Source: Mycolicibacterium mucogenicum DSM 44124 (GTDB lineage: Bacteria; Actinomycetota; Actinomycetes; Mycobacteriales; Mycobacteriaceae). Taken from it: a stretch of 64,000 bases of DNA. The position numbers were made by a program, and so were the translations under genes. Shown piece after piece: positions 25,259-37,200 of this stretch. Location: positions 1,550,001-1,614,000 of the forward strand of contig NZ_CP062008.1 in the NCBI RefSeq assembly GCF_005670685.2. Reading direction: 5' to 3'. The first letter of the stretch is position 1. Each line of letters begins with the position of its first letter. The notes below the pieces were generated by a model. That model searched no databases, was not told where the DNA came from, and was given only the letters and a program-made list of their open reading frames with translations.

Positions 25259-26197
25259 ATGAGCGACGACGCCGAATCGCCGGCAATGCGGCAGCGCGTC
25301 GAAGACCGCTACCGGCAGCTGGCCGAGCTGCGCCAGCTGCGGCCCATCGTCGCCGTCGTGAACCGCTTCAACGAGATCGACGGCGGCACGCTGGGCACGG
25401 TGGTGTCGGTGCAGCTGTTCACCACGGTCATCCCGCTGGCGATCATCGGGTTCAGCTACCTCACCGGGTTCGCCGACAGCGCCAGCCCCGGGGTCGTGGT
25501 GAGCCGGCAGCTCGGTCTGGCGTCTCCGCTGACCGACCATGTCCGCGCCGCGTTCGGCCGGGCGTCGGGTCTGCGGTCCAACTGGACGTTCTTCGGCGTC
25601 GCGAGCTTCCTGGTGTGGGGCATCCCGATGTCGATGACCATCGCCGGCATCTTTGCCAAGGCCTGGCGCCGCGAGCCGTTCGGCTGGGGCGGCAAGCTGT
25701 GGCGCGGGGTTACGTGGTTCGTCCTGTATCTGACGATGATCGGAGTCCGCGAACGGATCGCGTTCGGCGCTGAGCACCACGGGTGGAGCCAGATCCTGCT
25801 CTTCGCGGTGTCGCTGATCCCGGTCTGGATCTTCTGGACGATCACCCCCGCGCTCCTGGTTCGCGACGGCGGCCGCGCCTGGCGCGCGCTCTTGCTCGCG
25901 GGCTTGGCGGGCGTCGTCATCGAGGGCACCATCCTGCCGCTGGCGGCCCGGATGATCTTCCCGCCGCTGCTGCGCGGGTGGGATGACTTCGGGCCCATCG
26001 GCGTCGCGATGGCGCTGCTCACTTGGTGCGGGATCAGTGGCGCCGGCTGGGTGGTGACGGCGTGCGTCGGCGCGGTCCTGTGGGAGCGGACGGCACCGTC
26101 GCAGACGGTCATCGAGGCCGAGACGGACGCAGACGACGAGCTGGTGCGGCCGCACCAGCAAAAAGCGCCCCCGGCAGGAATCGAACCTGCGACCTAG
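25259..26197 (+). CDS. YihY/BrkB-like inner membrane protein
   Basis: 312 residues, about six membrane helices. N-terminal VNRFNEIDGGTLGTVVSVQLFTTVIPLAIIGFSYLTGF follows the YihY/virulence factor BrkB pattern (helix after a D-G-x-x-x-A/G motif). No enzyme motif. The last ten codons (QKAPPAGIEPAT and stop) lie inside tRNA-Arg on the other strand, so the true protein simply reads into the tRNA for lack of an earlier stop. Function of the family is not known; transport or membrane organisation is suspected. Confidence 0.75.
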   Translation: MSDDAESPAMRQRVEDRYRQLAELRQLRPIVAVVNRFNEIDGGTLGTVVSVQLFTTVIPLAIIGFSYLTGFADSASPGVVVSRQLGLASPLTDHVRAAFGRASGLRSNWTFFGVASFLVWGIPMSMTIAGIFAKAWRREPFGWGGKLWRGVTWFVLYLTMIGVRERIAFGAEHHGWSQILLFAVSLIPVWIFWTITPALLVRDGGRAWRALLLAGLAGVVIEGTILPLAARMIFPPLLRGWDDFGPIGVAMALLTWCGISGAGWVVTACVGAVLWERTAPSQTVIEAETDADDELVRPHQQKAPPAGIEPAT

Positions 26198-26239
26198 AGA
26201 TTAGAAGGCTCTTGCTCTATCCAACTGAGCTACGGAGGC
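26166..26239 (-). tRNA. tRNA-Arg (anticodon TCT)
   Basis: 74 bases. Acceptor GCCTCCG/CGGGGGC (one T-G pair), D arm GCTC/GAGC, anticodon loop CTTCTAA giving TCT, T arm GCAGG/CCTGC with TTCGATT, discriminator G. The fifth anticodon-stem pair is C-T, a mismatch. Overlaps the 3' end of the YihY-like gene in antisense. Confidence 0.93.
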
Positions 26240-26369
26240 AACGCGCTGGAAGTCTATCCCGAGGCCTTAGCCGAGTGGCCATGGCAACAGCCGTATTGCC
26301 CGCGCTGTGTCCGGCGGCGGACTAGCGTTAGGGTCCAGCGCTGGGCAACGACGGAGGAGAGCGACAGCC

Positions 26370-27851
26370 ATGAGCGACGTGCCGGACTTTGACACGGCCG
26401 GGTTGCCCGAAGAGTTGAGTGCGGTTGATCAGTTGATGCATCGCGGGGAGGCCAATCCGCGCACCCGGTCCGGCATCATGGGCGTCGAACTGTTGGACGT
26501 CACCCCCGACTGGGAGCGGTACCGCGCGGGGTTCGAGCAGGCGTCCCGCAAGGCCATCCGCCTGCGGCAGAAGGTCGTGATGCCGAGCCTGCCGACGGCG
26601 GCGGCGCGCTGGGTCGTCGACCCCGACTTCAATCTGGATTTCCACGTGCGGCGCGTGCGTGCGCCCGGTGCGGGAACGCTGCGTGAGGTCTTCGACTTCG
26701 CCGAGCTGGCGCTGCAGTCGCCGCTCGACATCTCGCGGCCGCTGTGGACGGCGACGTTGGTCGAAGGGCTGGCGGGCGGCGGCGCTGCGAACATCGTGCA
26801 CATGAGCCACGCCGTGACCGACGGTGTCGGCAGCATGGAGATGTTCGCGAACCTCTACGACCTCGAGCGCGATCCCGCGCCGCGGCCCTCGGCGCCGTTG
26901 CCGATCCCCGAGGATCTGTCGCCGAACGACCTTGCCCGCCAAGGCATCAACGCGTTACCCAAGGGCATCGCCAACAACGTGCTCGACGTGACGCGCGGTG
27001 CGGCCGGGCTGCTCGGGCGCATGATGCGCGATCCGGCCGACGCCGTCGGCGGGGTCGTCGACTACGTGCGGTCGAGTCGACGGGTGATGACGCCCGCGGC
27101 GCCGCCCTCGCCGGTGCTGCGCCGCCGTGGTCTGGCGTCGCGGAGCGAGGCGATCGACATCAAGTTCAGCGATCTGCACAAGGCGTCCAAGGCCGCCGAG
27201 GGCTCCATCAACGATGCCTATCTCGCCGCGCTGTGCGGCGCGCTGCGCCTCTACCACGAGGCCAAGGGCATCCCGGTGGCGTCGCTGCCCATGGCGGTGC
27301 CGGTGAATGTGCGCTCCGACTCGGACCCCGCGGGTGGCAACAGGTTTGCGGGGGTGAACATCGCCGCGCCCATCGGCGTCGTCGACCCGCGCAAGCGCAT
27401 CCAGAAGGTGCGCGCCCAGATGACCCGCAAGCGCGAGGAACGCGCCATCGAGGTGGTGGGCGTCGTCGCGCCGCTGCTGAACCTCGTGCCGGACCCCCTG
27501 CTGGAGTCCATGGCCGGCTCGGTGGTCAATTCCGATGTGCAGGCCAGCAACGTGCCCGGCCCGCCGATGGACACGTACATCGCCGGCGCAAAGGTGGTGC
27601 GGCACTACGGAATCGGGCCCCTGCCCGGCGTCGCGATGATGGCGGTGCTCATCTCGCGCAGCGGCTGGGTCACCATCAGCACCCGCTACGACCGGGCGTC
27701 GATCAACGATCCCGAGCTGTGGGCCCGCTGCCTGCTCGACGGATTCAACGAGGTGCTGGCCCTGGGTGGGGACGGCCGGGCCATTCCGGCGTCGTTCGCG
27801 CTGGCGGACGAACAGGCCGAGCCGGCAGTGAACGGGGGTGCCGCACAATGA
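26370..27851 (+). CDS. Wax ester synthase/diacylglycerol acyltransferase family protein (Rv2484c type)
   Basis: 493 residues from the ATG at 26370 (GGAGGAG about 10 bases upstream). WES/DGAT signature: N-terminal LSAVDQLMHRGE, then VHMSHAVTDGVGSMEMFANLYDL around residue 150, and C-terminal NVRSDSDPAGGNRFAGVNIAAPIG and SNVPGPPMDTYIAGAKV. The active-site HHxxxDG reads SHAVTDG: the first His is Ser, the second, catalytic His is kept. It should join an acyl-CoA to a glycerolipid or alcohol at the membrane. First of three overlapping lipid genes with the HAD-acyltransferase and PlsB2. Confidence 0.86.
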   Translation: MSDVPDFDTAGLPEELSAVDQLMHRGEANPRTRSGIMGVELLDVTPDWERYRAGFEQASRKAIRLRQKVVMPSLPTAAARWVVDPDFNLDFHVRRVRAPGAGTLREVFDFAELALQSPLDISRPLWTATLVEGLAGGGAANIVHMSHAVTDGVGSMEMFANLYDLERDPAPRPSAPLPIPEDLSPNDLARQGINALPKGIANNVLDVTRGAAGLLGRMMRDPADAVGGVVDYVRSSRRVMTPAAPPSPVLRRRGLASRSEAIDIKFSDLHKASKAAEGSINDAYLAALCGALRLYHEAKGIPVASLPMAVPVNVRSDSDPAGGNRFAGVNIAAPIGVVDPRKRIQKVRAQMTRKREERAIEVVGVVAPLLNLVPDPLLESMAGSVVNSDVQASNVPGPPMDTYIAGAKVVRHYGIGPLPGVAMMAVLISRSGWVTISTRYDRASINDPELWARCLLDGFNEVLALGGDGRAIPASFALADEQAEPAVNGGAAQ

Positions 27852-29422
27852 GTTCGGACGACGACTACGCGGGCGAGTTCCGCAACGCCCGGCTGCCGGG
27901 CTCGGTGGCGGAGATTCTGGCCAGCGCCGAGGGGCCGGAGGTCGGCGCGTTCTTCGACATGGACGGCACCCTGGTGGCCGGGTTCACCGGCGTGATCATG
28001 ACGCAGGACCGGTTGCGCCGCCGCCAGATGGGCGTCGGTGAGTTCATCGGCATGGTGCAGGCCGCGGTGAACCACCAACTGGGACGAGCCGAGTTCGAGG
28101 ACCTGATCGGCCGGGGCGCGCGGATGCTGAACGGCAACTCGCTCAGTGACCTCGACGAGCTGGGGGAGCGGCTGTTCATCCAGCACATCAAGAAGCGGAT
28201 CTACCCCGAGATGCGCGAGCTCGTCCGCGCGCACCAGGCGCGCGGGCACACCGTCGTGCTGAGCTCGTCGGCGCTGACGGTCCAGGTCGAACCGGTGGCG
28301 AACTTCCTCGGCATCAAGAACGTGCTGTGCAACAAGTTCGAGACGGACGAGGACGGACTCATCACCGGTGAGGTGGTCAGGCCGGTGCTGTGGGGGCCCG
28401 GAAAGGCCAACGCCGCACAGCATTTCGCGGCGAACAACGGTGTCGATCTGGCGAAGAGTTACTTCTACGCCGACGGTGACGAAGACGTCGCCCTGATGTA
28501 CCTGGTCGGCAATCCACGGCCCACCAATCCGGCTGCCAAGCTGGAATCCGTGGCCGCCAAGCGTGGTTGGCCGGTGCTGAAGTTCTCCAGTCGCAGTGGC
28601 AGCAGCCCCATCGCACAGCTGCGGACCTTCGCCGGTATCGCGTCGCTGGCCCCGGTCGCCGCCGGTGCTCTCGGCCTCGGTCTGTTGACCGGCAACCGGC
28701 GCACGGGCGTCAACTTCTTCACGTCGGCGTGGAGCAAGGCATTGATGGCGACGCTCGGCATCGACCTGAACGTGCTCGGCGCGGAAAACCTGCGGGCGCA
28801 GCGGCCTGCGGTGTTCATCTTCAACCACCGCAACCAGGCCGACCCGATGATCGCCGGCGCGCTGGTGAGCGACAACTTCACCTCGGTGGGCAAGAAGGAG
28901 CTCGAGAGCAACCCGATCATGGGCACCATCGGCAAGGTGATGGACGCGGCGTTCATCGACCGCGATGATCCCGCGTCGGCCATCGAGAGCCTGCACAAGA
29001 TGGAAGAGCTTGCCCGTAAAGGCCTTTCGATCCTCATCGCACCCGAGGGCACCCGCCTGGACACCACCGAGGTCGGCGAGTTCAAGAAGGGTCCGTTCCG
29101 CATGGCCATGGCCGCCGGTATCCCTGTCGTGCCGATCGTGATCCGCAACGCGGAGGTGATCGCCGCGCGCGATTCGTCGACCTTCCACGCGGGCAAGGTC
29201 GACGTCGTCGTGTACCCGCCGATCTCGGTCGAGGACTGGACCCTGGAGGACCTGTCGGAGCGTATCGCGGAGGTGCGTCAGCTCTATCTCGACACCCTCC
29301 GAAAATGGCCACATGACAAGGTGCCCGACAACGCGCTGTACCACCGGACCGCGCCTGCAGCACAACCTGATTCGCCCGACGACAGCGGCGATGCGCCGCG
29401 CAGCGCCAAGGGCCGACGGTGA
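27848..29422 (+). CDS. plsC: Fusion of HAD phosphatase and 1-acylglycerol-3-phosphate acyltransferase
   Basis: 524 residues. N-terminal half is a HAD-IB hydrolase (nucleophile in [16 protein letters not shown] motif II, Asp pair in [10 protein letters not shown]); C-terminal half is an LPLAT acyltransferase with [13 protein letters not shown] (catalytic H-X4-D) and [11 protein letters not shown], preceded by a membrane-associated hydrophobic stretch [20 protein letters not shown]. It can acylate lysophosphatidate and might dephosphorylate the product or a related phosphate; the phosphatase substrate is not known. Starts inside the stop of the wax ester synthase gene (ATGA) and overlaps plsB2 by 4 bases. 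Equivalent to Rv2483c. The longer upstream reading is antisense-like low-complexity and rejected. Confidence 0.9.
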   Translation: MSSDDDYAGEFRNARLPGSVAEILASAEGPEVGAFFDMDGTLVAGFTGVIMTQDRLRRRQMGVGEFIGMVQAAVNHQLGRAEFEDLIGRGARMLNGNSLSDLDELGERLFIQHIKKRIYPEMRELVRAHQARGHTVVLSSSALTVQVEPVANFLGIKNVLCNKFETDEDGLITGEVVRPVLWGPGKANAAQHFAANNGVDLAKSYFYADGDEDVALMYLVGNPRPTNPAAKLESVAAKRGWPVLKFSSRSGSSPIAQLRTFAGIASLAPVAAGALGLGLLTGNRRTGVNFFTSAWSKALMATLGIDLNVLGAENLRAQRPAVFIFNHRNQADPMIAGALVSDNFTSVGKKELESNPIMGTIGKVMDAAFIDRDDPASAIESLHKMEELARKGLSILIAPEGTRLDTTEVGEFKKGPFRMAMAAGIPVVPIVIRNAEVIAARDSSTFHAGKVDVVVYPPISVEDWTLEDLSERIAEVRQLYLDTLRKWPHDKVPDNALYHRTAPAAQPDSPDDSGDAPRSAKGRR

Positions 29423-31785
29423 AACACACCGCTGACGACCTCGCCAGCTTCGACCCGACGGACGACGCCCTGGTGCTGACCGCCGTCGGCTCCGCTGCCG
29501 AATGGGACCTGCTCAACGACTGGCTGGCGCACCAACGCAAGCAGCACCCGGATACCCGCCTCGAGGTGCTCCGGCTGCCGACCGATGGCGAGCCCTCGCC
29601 CGGCACGCTGGCCCGCCTGGTGGAACTGCTCGGCGCCGATGAGGGCCGTTCGGTGGTACCCGTGCGGGTGTTCTGGGTGCCCGCGGGGCTGCCGACGCGC
29701 TCGAAGATCGTCGGGTTGATCTCCGGCCGCGACCGGTACCGGCCACCGGAGGTGCTGCAGCGCCGCATCCTGCGCAAGGACCCGCTGCGCGCCCGGGTGG
29801 TGGCCGGTGAGCCCGCCACCGTGGGGCAGTTGCGGCAGCAGTGGAAGGACACCACGACCGCCGAAAACCCAAGGGAATTCGCCCGTTTCGTCCTGCGCCG
29901 GGCGCAGCTCGCCATCGAGCGGGTGGAGCTGCGGCTGCTCGGGCCCGAATACAAGTCACCCCGGCTGGTCAAGCCGGAGGTGCTGGCGTCGGCGCGGTTC
30001 CGGCAGGGCCTGGAGAAAATCCCCGGCGCGACGGTCGAGAAGGCCGGCGAGATGCTCGACGAGCTGTCGACGGGCTGGAGCCGCTTCTCCGTCGACTTCA
30101 TCCCCAAGATCGGGCGCGCCATCTTCAGCCGCGGTTTCGACCCCAACGTGGACTACGACCGCGAGCAGGTCGAGGCCATGCGGCACGCGCTGGAGCTGCA
30201 CCCCGCCGTCCTGCTGTTCTCGCACCGGTCCTACCTCGACGGCGTGATCGTGCCGGTCGCGATGCAGGAGAACCGCCTGCCGCCGGTGCACACGTTCGCC
30301 GGCATCAACCTGGCCTTCGGCCTGATGGGGCCGATCTTCCGGCACTCCGGCGTCATCTTCATCCGGCGCAACATCGCGGGCGACCCGCTCTACAAGTACG
30401 TGCTCAAGGAGTACGTCGGGTACATCGTGGAGAAGCGCTTCAACCTCAACTGGTCCATCGAGGGCACCCGCTCCCGGACCGGAAAGATGTTGCCGCCCAA
30501 GCTCGGTCTGCTCGCCTACGTCGCCGACGCCTACCTCGACGGCCGCAGCGAGGACATCCTGCTGCAGCCCGTCTCCATCAGTTTCGACCAGCTGCACGAG
30601 ACGGCCGAGTACGCCGCCTACGCGCGCGGCGGCGAGAAGACGCCCGAAGGCCTGAGTTGGCTGTACCACTACATCAAGGCGCAGGGCGACCGGAACTTCG
30701 GCAAGATCTACGTGCGCTTCCCCGAAGCGGTGTCGATGCGCGAACAGCTGGGGCCACCTGACGGGCCGGTGGCCACCGACCCCGCGGCCAAGCGTCTCGC
30801 ACTGCAGAAGATGGCGTTCGAGGTGGCCTGGCGCATCCTGCGAGCCACCCCGATCAACGCCACGGCGCTGGTGTCGGCGTTGCTGCTGACCACCCGCGGT
30901 CTGGCGCTGACGCTGGACCAGCTGCACCACACTCTGCAGGACGCGTTGGATTACCTTGAGCGCAAACAGATTCCGATGACCAACTCGGTGCTCCGGCTCC
31001 GTACCCCCGAGGGGGTCCGGGCCGCGCTCGACGCGATGTCCGGTGGGCACCCGGTGACCGCGGTGAACAGCGGCCGGCAGCCGGTCTGGTACATCGCGCC
31101 GCAGGACGAGCACGAGGCCGCGTTCTACCGCAACACGACCATCGACGCGTTCCTGGAGACCGCCATCGTCGAGCTGGCCATGGCGCATGCGGCCAAGGCG
31201 GAATCCGACCCGGTGGAGGCGTTCTGGTCGCAGGTGATGCGGCTGCGCGACCTGCTCAAGTTCGAGTTCTACTTCGCCGACTCGGCATCGTTCCGCGCCC
31301 ACATCGTGGAGGAGATGTCGTGGCAGGCCAACTGCGAGCAGCAGCTGGCCGAGGGTGGCGAGGCCATCTACGCGATGCTGCGGGCCAAGCGCCCGATCAT
31401 CGCCGGCGCGATGCTGCGGCCGTTCCTGGAGGCCTACGAACTGGTCGCCGACGTGTTGCGCGGTACGCCGCCCGACATCAGTGAGAAGGACCTGACGAAG
31501 CGGGCACTCGGTGTCGGCCGGCAGTACGTCGCACAGGGCCGGATTCGCAGCAACGAGTCGGTGTCGGCGCTGCTGTTCACGACGGCGCGGCAGGTGGTGG
31601 CCGACCAGAAGCTGCTCGAAGCGGCCCCTGATCTGGAGGAGCGGCGCACGGCGTTCCTCGCCGAACTGCGGGCGATCCTGGCGGACCTGGCGACAGTGGA
31701 CTCGATCGGCTGGATCAAGTTCGACGTCCGGGAGCTGCAGCGGCGCAAGGCCAAGAAGGCCATCGACGTCATCGAGGCCGAGTAA
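29419..31785 (+). CDS. plsB2: Glycerol-3-phosphate acyltransferase
   Basis: 788 residues, the size of bacterial PlsB. Acyltransferase blocks: [17 protein letters not shown] (H-X4-D), [70 protein letters not shown]. It puts the first acyl chain on glycerol-3-phosphate at the membrane, feeding the preceding acyltransferase and the wax ester synthase; the three overlap in one operon. GTG start inside the previous stop (GTGA). A strong terminator follows at 31824. Confidence 0.92.
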   Translation: MKHTADDLASFDPTDDALVLTAVGSAAEWDLLNDWLAHQRKQHPDTRLEVLRLPTDGEPSPGTLARLVELLGADEGRSVVPVRVFWVPAGLPTRSKIVGLISGRDRYRPPEVLQRRILRKDPLRARVVAGEPATVGQLRQQWKDTTTAENPREFARFVLRRAQLAIERVELRLLGPEYKSPRLVKPEVLASARFRQGLEKIPGATVEKAGEMLDELSTGWSRFSVDFIPKIGRAIFSRGFDPNVDYDREQVEAMRHALELHPAVLLFSHRSYLDGVIVPVAMQENRLPPVHTFAGINLAFGLMGPIFRHSGVIFIRRNIAGDPLYKYVLKEYVGYIVEKRFNLNWSIEGTRSRTGKMLPPKLGLLAYVADAYLDGRSEDILLQPVSISFDQLHETAEYAAYARGGEKTPEGLSWLYHYIKAQGDRNFGKIYVRFPEAVSMREQLGPPDGPVATDPAAKRLALQKMAFEVAWRILRATPINATALVSALLLTTRGLALTLDQLHHTLQDALDYLERKQIPMTNSVLRLRTPEGVRAALDAMSGGHPVTAVNSGRQPVWYIAPQDEHEAAFYRNTTIDAFLETAIVELAMAHAAKAESDPVEAFWSQVMRLRDLLKFEFYFADSASFRAHIVEEMSWQANCEQQLAEGGEAIYAMLRAKRPIIAGAMLRPFLEAYELVADVLRGTPPDISEKDLTKRALGVGRQYVAQGRIRSNESVSALLFTTARQVVADQKLLEAAPDLEERRTAFLAELRAILADLATVDSIGWIKFDVRELQRRKAKKAIDVIEAE

Positions 31786-31797
31786 CCCGCCCCCGGG

Positions 31798-31824
31798 TTA
31801 TCCACAGTTCGCGATTCATCCACA
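31798..31824 (+). promoter_or_regulatory. Pair of DnaA-box-like 9-mers
   Basis: TTATCCACA at 31798-31806 equals the E. coli consensus box and TCATCCACA at 31816-31824 is one to two bases off the mycobacterial form, 18 bases apart in the same orientation. They lie between the plsB2 stop and its terminator. Could titrate DnaA or be chance. Confidence 0.35.
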
Positions 31825-31859
31825 ACCGGCGCCGTCCCGAGGGCGGCGCCGGTTCTTTT
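31824..31859 (+). terminator. Intrinsic terminator of the plsB2 operon
   Basis: Perfect 11-bp stem AACCGGCGCCG/CGGCGCCGGTT with a 9-base loop, followed by CTTTTG. One of few in the window with a U tract. Confidence 0.88.
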
Positions 31860-31933
31860 GTCGGTGCCTGACGGGTCAATGGACGCACAGGCCGACGAGA
31901 ACGCCGGCAACACCGAAATGGATGGAGAAGCAC

Positions 31934-32383
31934 ATGTTCGAGACACCCATCACCGTCGTCGGGAACGTCGTCACCGATGTCGTGTCACGCCGCGCCGGCG
32001 AGACCAATCTCGTGACGTTCCGGGTGGCGAGCAATTCGCGGAAGAAGACCGACGACGGTTGGGAGCCGGGCAACTCGTTGTACGTGACAGTGAACTGCTG
32101 GGGCCGGGTGGCCGACGGGGTCGCGGGCCGGTTGTTCAAGGGCGACCCGGTGGTGGTCGTCGGCCACATCTTCACCAACGAGTACCTGGACAAAGAGGGC
32201 AACCGCCGGTCCTCGATGGAGGTGAAGGCGACATCTGTCGGTCCGGACATGGGCCGGTGCCAGGTCAAGGTCGATCCCCGGCGGCCGAACCCGATCGAAC
32301 TCGAGCCGCCGCAGGTCGAGCCCGAGGCCGCCTCCGAATCGCCCGATGCTGAGAATTCCGGCGCGCTGGTGCTGTCGGCGTAG
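31934..32383 (+). CDS. ssbB: Second single-stranded DNA-binding protein (SsbB type)
   Basis: 149 residues. OB fold: MFETPITVVGNVVTDVV, VTFRVASNSRKK, LYVTVNCWGRVADGVAGRLFKGDPVVVVGHIFTNEYLDKEGNRRSSMEVKATSVGPD. The acidic DDxPF-type tail that recruits repair proteins is missing; the protein ends GALVLSA. So it is the paralogue rather than the replicative SSB, which in mycobacteria sits beside rpsF/rpsR. ATG at 31934 has GGAG 8 bases upstream. Position matches Rv2478c. Followed by its own hairpin. Confidence 0.9.
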   Translation: MFETPITVVGNVVTDVVSRRAGETNLVTFRVASNSRKKTDDGWEPGNSLYVTVNCWGRVADGVAGRLFKGDPVVVVGHIFTNEYLDKEGNRRSSMEVKATSVGPDMGRCQVKVDPRRPNPIELEPPQVEPEAASESPDAENSGALVLSA

Positions 32384-32387
32384 AAAT

Positions 32388-32429
32388 GTCGGGGCGCCTC
32401 ACGAAGCCCGGCGCGGGGGGCGCCCCGAC
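32388..32429 (+). terminator. Hairpin after ssbB
   Basis: Perfect 11-bp arms GTCGGGGCGCC/GGCGCCCCGAC, 20-base loop, 5 bases past the stop, no U tract. A U-less terminator is likely. Confidence 0.65.
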
Positions 32430-32563
32430 CGCGCCATCGGGCGATTTGGCGGCTTGCCTAGGATGGTCAGCGAGTTTTCGCGGGACCGCGCCCGACCCAG
32501 TGAGCCGGGGCGCGCGCTACGAGAACGCTACGACGAACAGCCAACGAAAGGCATGACGACGGC

Positions 32564-34237
<1,674 letters not shown>

Positions 34238-34241
34238 CGTC

Positions 34242-34275
34242 GCATCTACGTGCTCGGATCGGGGCACGTAGGTGC
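34242..34275 (+). terminator. 12-bp hairpin between ettA and gdh
   Basis: Arms GCATCTACGTGC and GCACGTAGGTGC pair fully (one T-G), with a 10-base loop. It lies 5 bases past the ettA stop and 20 bases before the gdh start, with the gdh ribosome site AGGAG just after it. No U tract. Terminator or gdh leader structure. Confidence 0.6.
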
Positions 34276-34294
34276 AACGTCAGGAGCAAGTCGG

Positions 34295-37200
34295 ATGACG
34301 GAAAATCGGGGCGGACTCAGCAGCACGCGGTCCGCCGGCGCGGACGGTAACGCTGGTCTCGCACGGGCATACCTGCAGACCTACCGCGGCCCCAACGATG
34401 GCTCACCGGCCGACGGTGGGGTCACCGCCCCGATCGACGCGGCCCTGGCAACCCGGGTCTCCCCGGAGTTGCTGGCCGCGCATTATCGCCTCGGTCATCG
34501 CCGGTCGACGGGGGAGACGCTGGTCGCGATCTACCCCGCCGACGATCCGGGGCGTTTCGGTCCCGCGCTGCAGATCGTGACCGATCACAGCGCGCTGCTG
34601 ATGGACTCGGTGATGGTGCTGCTGCACCGCATCGGCGTCGCCTACACCGCGATCATGAGTCCCGAGTTCCGGGTGCGGCGTGACTCGGCGGGTGAGGTCG
34701 TCGCGATGGGCCCGGCGGGTGACCCCAGCGCTCCGCCCGACGGCATCGACGAGACCTGGATCCATGTGCAGCTGGCGACCATGGGTGACGGCAAGGCCGT
34801 CGCCGAGGCGGCCGCCGTGCTGCCGCATGCCCTGACCGACACCCGTGCGGTGGAGCTCGATACGCCCGCGATGAACGCCGCGCTCGTCGGGCTGGCCAAC
34901 GCGCTCGACGCCGACCACAACGGCCGGTTCCCCGGCTACGACCGGCGCGACGTCGCGGCCCTGCTGCGCTGGCTGGCCGACGGGCACTTCGTCCTGCTGG
35001 GCTACCAGCAGTGCACCATCGAGAACGGGCAGGCCCAGGTGGACCCGGCCACCCGGCTCGGCGTGGCCAAGCTGCGCACCGACGTGCTGCCACCGCTCGC
35101 CGGCGACGACGAACTGCTTGCGGTGGCCCAGGCCACCATGCCGAGTTACCTGCGCTACGGCGCCTACCCGTACATCGTGGTGGTCCGCGAGAGCGCGGGA
35201 CCGAACGGGCCTGCGCGTGAGCACCGGTTCATCGGTCAGTTCACGGTGACCGCGGGCAACGCCAATGTGCTCGAGATTCCCCTGATCTCGCGGCGGGTCA
35301 ACGAGGCGCTGGCGTTGTCCCAGGGAGATCCGAGCCGGCCCGGCCAGCTGATGCTGGACATCATCCAGACCGTGCCGCGGTCCGAGCTGTTCTCCCTGAC
35401 CGCACGCGACCTCGTCGAGATGGGCAAGTCCGTCATCGACCTGGGCTCGCGGCGACGCGCGCTGCTGTTCCTGCGGGCCGACAAGCTGGCCCACTTCGTA
35501 TCGTGCCTGGTGTACCTGCCGCGTGACCGCTACACCACCGATGTGCGGCTGGCCATGCAGGACATCCTGGTGCGCGAACTCGGCGGCGAGAGCATCGAGT
35601 ACACCGCCAGGGTCAGTGAATCACCCTGGGCCGTCGTGCATTTCACCGTCCGGTTGGGCGAGTCCGCGAGCCCCGCGACGATCGACACGTCGGCCGCCAA
35701 CGAAACCCGGATCCAGGGTCTGCTGACCGAGGCCGCCCGGACCTGGGGCGACCGCCTGATCGGCGCCGTCACACCGGGCACCATCACCCGCGCCGAGGCC
35801 GAGCACTACGCGGTGGCGTTCCCCGAGGTGTACAAGCAGGCCTTCACGCCGACCGGTGCCATCGAGGGCATCAGCATCATCGACCAGCTGCAGGACGACA
35901 GCGTCAAACTGGTGCTGGACTATCCCGAAGCCGGTGCCGACGATGACGGCACCGCCCAACTCACGTGGTACCTGGCCGGCCGGTCCGCCTCGCTGAGTGA
36001 GCTGCTGCCGATGCTGCAGTCCATGGGCGTGGTGGTGCTGGAGGAGCAGCCGTTCAACGTCGTGCGCGCCGACGGCATGCCGGTGTGGATCTACCAGTTC
36101 AAGATTTCCCGGCACCACTCCACCGTCGACGCCCCGGAAGCCGAACGCGAAGTCATCGCCACCCGTTTCGCCGACGCGGTCACCGCCATCTGGCAGGGCA
36201 AGGTGGAGATCGACCGGTTCAACGAGCTGGTGCTGGGCGCGGGACTGACCTGGCAGCAGGTGACGATCCTGCGGGCCTACGCGAAATACCTGCGGCAGGC
36301 CGGTTTTCCCTACAGCCAGTACCACATCGAGACGGTGCTGCGGGACAACCCGGCCACCGCGAAGTCGCTCGTCGATCTCTTCGAGGCGGTGTTCGACCCG
36401 ACCGGGGCCGACGCGGCAGACCGTGCCCAAACCGCCGCGGCCGCCGTCGCCGCGGACATCGATGCCCTCGTGAGCCTGGACACCGACCGCGTGCTGCGGG
36501 CGTTCGCGGCGCTCGTGCAGGCCACGCTCCGCACCAACTACTACGTGACGGCGCCGGGCTCGGCGCGGCAGCGAAACGCGTTGTCGTTCAAGCTCAATCC
36601 CCAGCTCATCGACGAATTGCCGCTGCCCAGGCCGAAATACGAGATCTTCGTGTACTCGCCGCGGGTCGAGGGCGTGCACCTGCGGTTCGGCAACGTGGCC
36701 CGCGGCGGCCTGCGCTGGTCGGACCGGCGGGAGGACTTCCGCACCGAGATCCTGGGCCTGGTCAAGGCGCAGGCGGTGAAGAACGCCGTCATCGTCCCCG
36801 TCGGCGCCAAGGGCGGCTTCGTGCTGAAGTCGCCGCCGGCGCCCACCGGTGACGCGGCCGCCGATCGTGATGCCCTGCGCAACGAAGGCGTCGCCTGCTA
36901 CCGGCTGTTCATCGCCGGTCTGCTCGACGTCACCGACAACGTCGAGACGGCGACCGGCGCCGTGGTGCCGCCGCCGCAGGTGGTGCGTCGCGACGGCGAC
37001 GACGCCTACCTGGTGGTCGCCGCCGACAAGGGCACCGCGACGTTCTCCGACATCGCGAACGATGTCGCCAAGTCGTACGGCTTCTGGCTGGGCGATGCGT
37101 TCGCGTCCGGCGGTTCGGTGGGCTACGACCACAAGGCGATGGGCATCACCGCCAAGGGCGCCTGGGAGTCGGTCAAGCGGCACTTCCGCGAGATGGGGCA

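Noticed and set aside
24380..26161. 593-codon antisense ORF across the porin and YihY-like genes
   Set aside because: Low-complexity Arg/His/Asp-rich product with no domain, typical of the frame opposite GC-rich genes.
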